Of a stretch of 5,048 nucleotides of DNA, positions 1 through 5,048 are shown piece after piece. Both the position numbers and the translations under genes were made by a program. The number at the start of each line of letters is the position of its first letter. Within the stretch, counting starts at the first letter, position 1. The stretch spans positions 1 through 5,048 of the forward strand of contig JAUVWD010000066.1 in assembly GCA_030604285.1 (NCBI GenBank). Direction: 5' to 3'. The notes beneath the pieces are model-generated. The model was not told the DNA's origin. It worked only from the letters and a program-made list of their open reading frames with translations, and did no database searches. The DNA comes from Chloroflexota bacterium (GTDB taxonomy: Bacteria > Chloroflexota > Dehalococcoidia > GIF9 > AB-539-J10).

Positions 1-383
1 CTATAGAGTTGCATGGCGGTGGAAAGGCAGTTAAGTCCTATATCCACATCAGCGATATCTCACGGGGTGAGCTGGCTGCCTTGGAGAAGGGGCGCCCAAG
101 GGTCATTTACCACCTCTCACCGAACAGGAGCTATGCAGTGGCCGAAGTCGTGCGCACAATATGCCAGCTTATGGGTTACACTTTTGACAAATGTGTAGTC
201 TCCGTAGGAGAGAGACTAGGTCAGGATGCCGCTTATCTCTTTGATTCGGCTAGAGCCCGGCGGGAGTTCGGCTGGCAACCACAAATTCCGCTAGAGGAGG
301 GGCTTGGTGAGGTAATTGATTGGGTCAATGATAATTGGGAGGAGATTCAAAGGGAGCCATTAGATTATGTCCACAAGCCATGA
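1..383 (+). CDS. NAD-dependent epimerase/dehydratase (extended SDR), C-terminal fragment
   Basis: The 5' end is cut by the window edge. The reading frame is open from base 3 and gives 126 residues ending at TGA 381-383. What is visible is the substrate-binding half of an extended short-chain dehydrogenase that acts on nucleotide sugars. Fragment residues 11-18 (KSYIHISD) match the R/K-x-[FY]-x-H-[VI]-x-D strand typical of the family. A YHLSP segment follows at 36-40, and 70-91 hold GERLGQD, a Tyr at 78 and an FGW at 89-91, as in the closing R-x-G-x-D...GW part of dTDP-glucose dehydratase-like and NDP-sugar epimerase proteins. The Rossmann NAD site and the YxxxK active site lie upstream and are not seen, so epimerase, dehydratase and reductase cannot be told apart. 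The gene overlaps the next by 17 bp. A TTG at 9 is internal and is not the real start. Confidence 0.88.
   Translation, partial: IELHGGGKAVKSYIHISDISRGELAALEKGRPRVIYHLSPNRSYAVAEVVRTICQLMGYTFDKCVVSVGERLGQDAAYLFDSARARREFGWQPQIPLEEGLGEVIDWVNDNWEEIQREPLDYVHKP
351..356 (+). promoter_or_regulatory. Ribosome binding site for the SDR at 367
   Basis: AGGGAG lies 10 bases before ATG 367, inside the last codons of the upstream epimerase gene. It supports ATG 367 as the start and means ribosomes finishing the upstream gene pass directly over the site, consistent with coupled translation. Confidence 0.6.
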
Positions 384-1227
384 AAAAAACCGCTCAGCAA
401 TCATTATCTCTGCCTCCAGTGATATCGGCACCGCAATAGCTCAAAGGTGGTCGGCGCGGGGGTGGACCGTGTTTGGAACCTACCGAACTGGGTCACAAGC
501 AGTCGAGAAACTGCGGAGTTCTGGAATTAGGCTTATCCCCTGTGACCTATCAGACTCAGCATCAATAGGTCGCGTTTGCTCTGAACTGAGTATGCTCTGT
601 CGGCAATGGGATATATTAGCCATGTGTCCCGGTGCACTCGACCCCATAGGTGCCTTTATTCAATGTAGCTTTGACGAATGGGAAGACTCAGTGAGGATAA
701 ACTTCACAGGCCAGATGCACATCGTCCATGAATTGCTACCCTCCAGACGGGTCAATTCTGTGTTTGGGCCATGTGTCCTCTTCTTTGCTGGCGGAGGAAC
801 CAACAATGCGCCAGTGAACTACTCGGCTTATATTGTCTCAAAGATAGCCTTAATCAAGATGTGCGAGCTTTTGGATGCCGAGATATCCGATACCCGCTTT
901 GTCATTATTGGCACTGGCTGGGTGACCACCAGGATACATGAAGCTACCCTAAGGGCGGAAGCACGGGCAGGGCCTCACAATCAGATTACCATAAACAAAT
1001 TAGCCAGTAACGAGTGCATCCCGATGGAAACCGTTCTGGACTGCTGTGATTGGGCAGTTAATGCTCCTCGAGAGTTGGTTAGTGGGCGCAATTTCAGTGT
1101 GGCGTTCGATATGTGGGGAACAAAAGAATTAGAGAAAAAACTAGCCCAGGAAGCCGATATGTACAAGCTAAGAAGGCATGGGAATGACTGGTTAGCCAAG
1201 AATGGACTCCATCCTTGGAGGGGGTAA
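367..1227 (+). CDS. SDR family NAD(P)-dependent oxidoreductase with atypical active site
   Basis: A 286-residue protein with the layout of a classical SDR. The N-terminal beta strand and dinucleotide loop (ISASSDIG, about 14-21) is a variant of the usual TGxxxGxG. CDLSD at 59-63 is the adenine-contacting Asp region, and INFTG at 111-115 carries the structural Asn (N112). The catalytic Tyr and Lys are Y155 and K159 in SAYIVSK. The C-terminal strand is SGRNFSVAFDMW (239-250), a common SDR ending. Two catalytic-site features are unusual: the Ser expected about 13 residues before the Tyr falls in a Gly run (AGGGTNN, 141-147), and the usual NNAG is MCPG (86-89). I infer reduction or oxidation of a sugar ketone, possibly the keto group made by the ThDP enzyme next door. 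The last codons (W-R-G) double as that gene's ribosome binding site, and TAA overlaps its ATG by one base. Confidence 0.9.
   Translation: MSTSHEKNRSAIIISASSDIGTAIAQRWSARGWTVFGTYRTGSQAVEKLRSSGIRLIPCDLSDSASIGRVCSELSMLCRQWDILAMCPGALDPIGAFIQCSFDEWEDSVRINFTGQMHIVHELLPSRRVNSVFGPCVLFFAGGGTNNAPVNYSAYIVSKIALIKMCELLDAEISDTRFVIIGTGWVTTRIHEATLRAEARAGPHNQITINKLASNECIPMETVLDCCDWAVNAPRELVSGRNFSVAFDMWGTKELEKKLAQEADMYKLRRHGNDWLAKNGLHPWRG
1217..1224 (+). promoter_or_regulatory. Ribosome binding site that decides the start at 1227
   Basis: GGAGGGGG ends two bases before ATG 1227. Its core GGAGG (1217-1221) is 5 bases from the ATG, a workable spacing. The in-frame TTG at 1215 would put the site inside the coding sequence and has no comparable site upstream, so ATG 1227 is preferred. 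Confidence 0.7.
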
Positions 1228-3011
1228 TGAAACTGTCAGACTATGTAGCCAGTTTTCTGGCGGCGCAGGGAATCCGGCATGCCTTTGTGATTACCGGGGG
1301 AGCTGTCGCTCATATAATTGATTCTATCGCCGAAAACCCCGATATCGATTACGTTTGCACCCAACATGAACAGGCAGCAGCCATGGCAGCCGATGCCTAT
1401 TCAAGGGTGACCGGGAATTTGGGAGTCGCGATAGCAACCAGTGGGCCCGGGGCAACAAATCTGATGACAGGCGTTTGCTGCGCTTATTATGACTCTATAC
1501 CCGTAATCTACATGACAGGGCAGGTTGCCACCTTTCGGTTGCGGAGAAATACCGGGGTTAGGCAGATTGGATTCCAGGAAACAAGCACTGTTGACATCTA
1601 TAGGCCAATTACGAAGTATGCTGTCTTGGTTGACCATCCTAAAAGAATCCAATACGAGCTAGAAAAGGCAACTTATCTAGCCCGGTCTGGAAGACCAGGG
1701 CCTGTCTTAATTGACATTCCTGATGATGTTCAGAGGGAACAGATCAATCCCGATGAACTGGAATCGTTTGCCCCTGAGCCGGAAAATAAAGAGCTGAGCG
1801 AATTGAATAAACAAGTAGACAGATGCATTCAGCTACTTGAGAGTGCTAGGAGACCTGTTGTTATACTGGGCTGGGGAATCGGATTGGCCAAAGCCCAAAA
1901 GGAGACCAGAGAACTTATTGATAAGCTAGGCTTCCCAGTTCTACCGACTTGGGCAATGATGCACATGCTGCCCTCTAATCATCCGCTGGTTGTTGGTTCT
2001 TTTGGACTGCATGGCACCCGATACGGTAATTTCACGGTTCAAAACGCCGACCTTGTTCTATCTATAGGCAGCAGATTAGATACACATTTAACCGGGAGTC
2101 CCATCAATACCTTTGCTAGAGAAGCGAAGAAAATCGTTATCGATACTGACCTCAGTGAATTAAATAAGTACAAAAGATTTGGCATGGACGTGGATATACT
2201 CCTTCATTCCGACGTCAAAGACTTCCTCAGAGTCATTAACAACAAAATCAATGGGATTACCAAGCAAGACATTTCAGACTGGAGAAGAAGAATCATGGAA
2301 TGGAAGGCAAAGTATCCTATTTGCCCGCCAGAGTATTACCAGCAGAATGAAGTGAACCCCTATGTGTTTGTAAAGGCTCTTTCCAAGGAATTATCGGAAG
2401 GAGACGTGATCTTTGTTGACTCAGGTTGTGGCGTGGCTTGGATGATGCAGGGGTTTGAGTTCAAGGAGAATCAGAGGTTATTCAGTGCTTTTAACAATAC
2501 TCCTATGGGATATTCCTTGCCAGCAAGCATTGGGGGATGTTTTGCTGCCAAAACCGCAATAACTTGTGTTACTGGAGATGGTGGTCTCCAAATTAACATC
2601 CAAGAACTAGCCACCATTTTAAGGCATAACTTGCCGATCAAGATTTTCCTGATCAATAACCGGGGGTATTCGATGATAAGACAGACGCAAGACCAGTGGT
2701 TCGAGTCCCAATATGTCGCCTCAACTGTAGACGGGGGTCTTGCTCTTCCGGACTTTGTCAAGGTTGCCGACGCTTACGGTTGCAAGACTGTAAGCATTAA
2801 AAGGAACAGGGAACTACACCCACATATTCGAGAGGTGCTGGATAGAGAAGGGCCGGCCTTTTGCAACATAGAGATTAGCCCCGACCACAGAGTCATTCCG
2901 CAAGTAAGGTTTGGGAGACCTATCGAGGATGCGGAGCCTTTGCTAGATAGGACAGAGTTTCTAGCGAATATGATCGTGAAACCAGTGCAGAGAGAGAACC
3001 GTGGCACATGA
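1227..3011 (+). CDS. Thiamine-diphosphate-dependent enzyme, acetolactate-synthase-like
   Basis: A full-length 594-residue ThDP enzyme with the three domains of the acetolactate synthase/pyruvate oxidase group. The N-terminal Pyr domain has the cofactor-activating Glu in HEQAA (E48), GPGATNL at 73-79 and FQET at 116-119. The middle FAD-type domain has GWGIG (215-219), GSFGLHGT (257-264) and IDTDLSELNK (305-314). The C-terminal PP domain has the Mg-ThDP motif from GDGG (450-453) to NN (477-478), followed by GYSMIRQTQ (480-488). Such enzymes decarboxylate a 2-keto acid, usually pyruvate, and transfer the aldehyde unit to an acceptor. The Trp in the QWED segment of true acetolactate synthases is Thr here (T487), and no IlvN-type small subunit follows, so a branched-chain amino-acid role is unlikely. 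Among nucleotide-sugar genes, a YerE-like addition of a two-carbon branch to a keto-sugar is the best guess. FAD may be bound, which I infer from the fold only. The gene overlaps the methyltransferase gene by 11 bp. Confidence 0.92.
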   Translation: MKLSDYVASFLAAQGIRHAFVITGGAVAHIIDSIAENPDIDYVCTQHEQAAAMAADAYSRVTGNLGVAIATSGPGATNLMTGVCCAYYDSIPVIYMTGQVATFRLRRNTGVRQIGFQETSTVDIYRPITKYAVLVDHPKRIQYELEKATYLARSGRPGPVLIDIPDDVQREQINPDELESFAPEPENKELSELNKQVDRCIQLLESARRPVVILGWGIGLAKAQKETRELIDKLGFPVLPTWAMMHMLPSNHPLVVGSFGLHGTRYGNFTVQNADLVLSIGSRLDTHLTGSPINTFAREAKKIVIDTDLSELNKYKRFGMDVDILLHSDVKDFLRVINNKINGITKQDISDWRRRIMEWKAKYPICPPEYYQQNEVNPYVFVKALSKELSEGDVIFVDSGCGVAWMMQGFEFKENQRLFSAFNNTPMGYSLPASIGGCFAAKTAITCVTGDGGLQINIQELATILRHNLPIKIFLINNRGYSMIRQTQDQWFESQYVASTVDGGLALPDFVKVADAYGCKTVSIKRNRELHPHIREVLDREGPAFCNIEISPDHRVIPQVRFGRPIEDAEPLLDRTEFLANMIVKPVQRENRGT

Positions 3012-3663
3012 AATTAATTTGCTTGACTTCTATCCTCGCTCGAAGCGCCCAATTGAGGAGCGCGCCAATTTGGTTACTGAAGAACACCGGGGGGTTGCTC
3101 GCCAGTTTGGCAGGGAGTTTTTCGATGGCAACCGCCTGTTTGGCTATGGCGGCTACTACTACCATCCCCGCTTCTGGCAGGGAACTGTCAGGCGTTTTCG
3201 TAACTATTACCACCTTGCAGAGGATGCCAGTGTGCTGGATGTGGGCTGTGCTAAGGGATTCATGCTACACGACTTCAAGCAATTGATGCCAAGGCTCACC
3301 ATCGCCGGCGTGGACATCTCAGCATATGCCATCGCCAACGCCATGGAAACCGTAAAGCCCTTCCTACACGTGGGGAACGCCAAGGAATTACCCTACAGGG
3401 AGGATTCATTTGACCTAGTAGTCTCCATCAACACAATACACAATCTACCACTGGAAGAGTGCAAGGAGGCTTTGCGTGAGATTCAGCGAGTCGCCCGCCA
3501 ACACGCTTTTATCACCGTTGATGCCTGGCGAACTGAAGAAGAAAGGAAACGATTTTTGAAATGGAATATGACTGGCTTAACCTATATGCACGTCGATGAT
3601 TGGAAAAGATTATTTGAAAAGGTCGGATATCGAGGCGACTACTATTGGTTTATTGCTGAGTGA
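3001..3663 (+). CDS. Class I SAM-dependent methyltransferase
   Basis: A 220-residue Rossmann methyltransferase. Motif I is VLDVGCAKG (78-86), the ribose-binding acidic residue is D105 in GVDIS, and NAKELPYREDSFDLV (126-140) covers the adenine-contacting and motif IV regions, all as in the Methyltransf_11/25 group. Before the core lies a roughly 70-residue extension with a Gly/Tyr-rich patch GYGGYYYHPRF (48-58), which probably forms a substrate lid. The C-terminus has TYMHVDDWKRLFEKVGY (194-210) and ends in DYYWFIAE. The GTG start at 3001 is chosen because it keeps the N-terminal INLLDFYP segment and there is no ATG close upstream in frame. The preceding purines (AGAGAG, 2991-2996) are only a weak ribosome binding site, and coupling to the overlapping upstream gene is likely. 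An ATG at 3008 is in another frame. The substrate is unknown. Context suggests a sugar or sugar-nucleotide O- or C-methylation, but this is inference. Confidence 0.9.
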   Translation: MAHEINLLDFYPRSKRPIEERANLVTEEHRGVARQFGREFFDGNRLFGYGGYYYHPRFWQGTVRRFRNYYHLAEDASVLDVGCAKGFMLHDFKQLMPRLTIAGVDISAYAIANAMETVKPFLHVGNAKELPYREDSFDLVVSINTIHNLPLEECKEALREIQRVARQHAFITVDAWRTEEERKRFLKWNMTGLTYMHVDDWKRLFEKVGYRGDYYWFIAE

Positions 3664-3687
3664 GTGCAGGAATGCTAGAATAGAGCT

Positions 3688-4794
3688 ATGCAGAACCTTA
3701 TGCTTGATGGAACCAAACTTCCCTGGCACCGAGACCGCATTGAAGCATGGTTGCAGGGCGAACGCATAGCTCCGATTACGATAGACTGCGCCCTGACAAG
3801 ACGGTGTACCTACCGTTGTAAGTTTTGCTATGGCATGTTACAAGCTAACGATGAGAAGCGGATGACGCGTGATGTCATCTTCAGGTTCCTTGATGATGCC
3901 GCCGAAATCGGAGTAAAGGCAATCAGCTTTATAAGCGATGGTGAGTCCACCTGCTCCCCCCACCTCCGCGATGCAATATTGCGGGGGAGACAAAATGGAT
4001 TAGACATCGGTCTAGGCACAAACGGCTATCTGCTAAAGGATGAAGACCTGGAGGAAATCCTACCCGCTTTATCCTATCTCCGTTTCAACTTCTGCGCTGC
4101 CAACCCAGAAAGATATGCCTACATCCACGGGGTTAATCTGGAATACTTCCATGAGGTGTTTAAAATAATAGCCAGCTGTGTGAGGCTGAAAAGAGCCAAG
4201 AACCTCAATGTCACTCTTAACCTGCAAATGGTTCTGATGCCTGACTTTGGAGACCAAATCCTGCCTCTAGCCAGACTGGGGAAGAATCTTGGCGTCGATT
4301 ACACCATTTTCAAACACTGCTCTGACGATGAGCTTCACAGCCTCGGCGTGGATTACTCCCAGTACTCCAGCCTCTTCCCCCTACTTAGGCAGGCCGAAGG
4401 CTATTCTGACGAGAACTATCTAGTCAAGGCCAAGTGGTCGAAGCTTCTAGCCGGCGATAAGCGTGAGTACACCCAGTGCTATGGACCGCCCTTCATCGCC
4501 CAGTTTAGCGGAAGTGGGTTGGTAGCCCCATGCGGAATGCTCTTCAACCAAAGGTATAAGAAACGATTTCATATTGGGAACTTGGTGGAGACATCCTTCA
4601 AGAAGTTATGGCAATCCGAGAGGTACTGGGAGGTTATGGATGAGCTGGCTAGCCCAAGGTACGACGCTGGATCAATGTGTGGGTATCTCTGCTTGCAACA
4701 CGCCGCTAATATTTACTTAAATAATCTCAAGCAGGGGAATACTACTTTGGAGGAACCGCTCGGCGAACCACCTCTTCACATCAACTTCATCTAG
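3688..4794 (+). CDS. Radical SAM enzyme with C-terminal SPASM/Twitch-type auxiliary cluster domain
   Basis: A 368-residue protein. The radical-SAM cluster motif CX3CX2C is C40-TYR-C44-KF-C47, followed by Y48. SDGEST (83-88) stands where the GGEP SAM-binding motif normally is, and GLGTNGYLL (108-116) is the usual next strand. The C-terminal domain has C264 and C282 in the CX9-15GX4C arrangement (G277), IGNLVETSFKKLW (296-308) as in SPASM proteins, and a closing pair C331-x3-C335. That gives four auxiliary cysteines, enough for one fully ligated [4Fe-4S] cluster, as in the Twitch enzyme BtrN, rather than the seven of a full SPASM domain. No RiPP precursor or recognition domain is visible. A role in modifying the sugar product, such as alcohol oxidation, fits the context but is inferred. 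An in-frame TAG at 3676 limits upstream starts. ATG 3688 has only weak ribosome binding sequences (AGGAA at 3668-3672), and ATG 3700 is the alternative. Confidence 0.9.
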   Translation: MQNLMLDGTKLPWHRDRIEAWLQGERIAPITIDCALTRRCTYRCKFCYGMLQANDEKRMTRDVIFRFLDDAAEIGVKAISFISDGESTCSPHLRDAILRGRQNGLDIGLGTNGYLLKDEDLEEILPALSYLRFNFCAANPERYAYIHGVNLEYFHEVFKIIASCVRLKRAKNLNVTLNLQMVLMPDFGDQILPLARLGKNLGVDYTIFKHCSDDELHSLGVDYSQYSSLFPLLRQAEGYSDENYLVKAKWSKLLAGDKREYTQCYGPPFIAQFSGSGLVAPCGMLFNQRYKKRFHIGNLVETSFKKLWQSERYWEVMDELASPRYDAGSMCGYLCLQHAANIYLNNLKQGNTTLEEPLGEPPLHINFI

Positions 4795-4803
4795 CTATGA
4801 GTC

Positions 4804-4832
4804 TTGACAACCTTCTATTTTAGGTCTATCCT
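4804..4832 (+). promoter_or_regulatory. Possible sigma-70 type promoter
   Basis: A perfect TTGACA (-35, 4804-4809) is followed after exactly 17 bases by TATCCT (-10, 4827-4832), which matches four of six consensus positions. Transcription would begin near 4839. It lies in the only sizeable intergenic gap and upstream of the gene at 4919. The terminator at 4848-4884 sits between this promoter and that gene, so either transcription is attenuated or the match is fortuitous. Confidence 0.4.
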
Positions 4833-4847
4833 TTAAGAAAACTAAAT

Positions 4848-4884
4848 AAAAAAACGGTGGCAAGTCAGCCACCGCTTTTTATTT
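4848..4884 (+). terminator. Bidirectional rho-independent terminator
   Basis: A perfect 7-bp GC-rich stem, CGGTGGC (4855-4861) with GCCACCG (4868-4874), closes a 6-base loop AAGTCA. On the + strand it is followed by C then TTTTTATTT (4876-4884). A run of seven A (4848-4854) precedes it, giving a T7 tail on the - strand, so it should work in both directions. It is the natural end of the operon finishing at 4794. Confidence 0.88.
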
Positions 4885-4902
4885 ACCCTAAAGAGAAGAG
4901 AG

Positions 4903-4910
4903 AAAGGAGG
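4903..4910 (+). promoter_or_regulatory. Strong ribosome binding site for the gene at 4919
   Basis: AAAGGAGG lies 8 bases before ATG 4919, within a purine-rich stretch. It is the best Shine-Dalgarno match in the window, and it marks 4919 as a genuine start even though only 43 codons of the gene are visible. Confidence 0.75.
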
Positions 4911-4918
4911 GTTAAGAC

Positions 4919-5048
4919 ATGATTACTGAATTATCACCTTTACTCCACAAAGTCTCCACTGAGGTCAAACCCGAGGACCTACTCCTCAAGAAGGAATCGT
5001 GGGTCTATTTCAGCAAAGAGTGGCCTGATACCTGGGATTGGTGCTCAG
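4919..5048 (+). CDS. Unidentified protein, N-terminal fragment
   Basis: An open frame from ATG 4919 to the window edge gives 43 residues, cut at the 3' end. The start is supported by a strong ribosome binding site and by its place just after a terminator. The visible peptide begins MITELSPLLHKVSTEV, has a charged stretch (KPEDLLLKKES, 17-27) and then four Trp in fourteen residues (W28, W35, W39, W41). No signal peptide or membrane segment is seen. I do not recognise the family. The gene belongs to a separate transcription unit from the operon upstream, or to a read-through portion of it. Confidence 0.7.
   Translation, partial: MITELSPLLHKVSTEVKPEDLLLKKESWVYFSKEWPDTWDWCS

Noticed and set aside
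1215..1226. TTG start at 1215 for the ThDP enzyme, adding four residues
   Set aside because: The Shine-Dalgarno sequence overlaps these codons, and ATG 1227 starts with MKLSDY, as is usual for the family.
1227..3011. Housekeeping acetolactate synthase large subunit (ilvB)
   Set aside because: There is no small-subunit gene, the neighbours are sugar and methyltransferase genes, and the selectivity Trp is replaced by Thr.
2471..3213. Antisense open frames over the ThDP and methyltransferase genes
   Set aside because: They lie opposite well-supported coding sequence, have no family-like motifs, and are explained by the codon structure of the + strand genes.
3008..3286. ATG-started 92-codon frame overlapping the methyltransferase
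   Set aside because: It is out of frame with the clear methyltransferase motifs, and its translation shows no recognisable domain.
3688..4794. RiPP-maturase role with a nearby precursor peptide
   Set aside because: No short ORF with a leader/core look or Cys/Gly-rich repeats is seen within the flanking gaps. The gene at 4919 is open past the edge and does not resemble a precursor, although it is truncated.
1..5048. tRNA or rRNA genes, CRISPR repeats, insertion sequences or inverted-repeat mobile ends
   Set aside because: No repeat arrays, transposase motifs or cloverleaf-like segments were noticed. Almost all of the window is occupied by + strand coding sequence.

Overview
The window looks bacterial: genes are tightly packed on one strand, Shine-Dalgarno sites are recognisable, and there is an intrinsic terminator. 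Base composition is balanced and nothing fixes a taxon. A radical-SAM enzyme hints at an anaerobic or microaerobic host, but that is inference. The gene content resembles an accessory surface-polysaccharide (O-antigen, S-layer glycan or capsule type) or other nucleotide-sugar locus rather than core metabolism.

Layout, all on the + strand. Bases 1-383 hold the C-terminal end of an extended short-chain dehydrogenase (NDP-sugar epimerase/dehydratase). Bases 367-1227 hold a classical-type SDR with a degenerate active site. Bases 1227-3011 hold a thiamine-diphosphate (ThDP) enzyme of the acetolactate-synthase fold. Bases 3001-3663 hold a small class I SAM methyltransferase. Bases 3688-4794 hold a radical-SAM enzyme with a one-cluster C-terminal domain. 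The first four genes overlap (17, 1 and 11 bp) and the fifth follows after 24 bp, so this is one operon with probable translational coupling. The 124-bp gap 4795-4918 holds a promoter-like sequence, a strong bidirectional terminator and a good Shine-Dalgarno site. A further gene starts at 4919 and runs off the window.

How they may work together (inference): the partial SDR would prepare a keto NDP-sugar. The ThDP enzyme would decarboxylate pyruvate or another 2-keto acid and add the two-carbon unit to the keto carbon, as YerE does in yersiniose biosynthesis. The second SDR would reduce the resulting ketone, and the methyltransferase and radical-SAM enzyme would tailor the sugar further. No glycosyltransferase or transporter lies inside the window, and the substrate cannot be read from sequence. 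The combination of a ThDP carboligase, a Ser-less SDR, a methyltransferase and a four-Cys auxiliary-cluster radical-SAM enzyme is the most interesting aspect and may specify an undescribed branched sugar.
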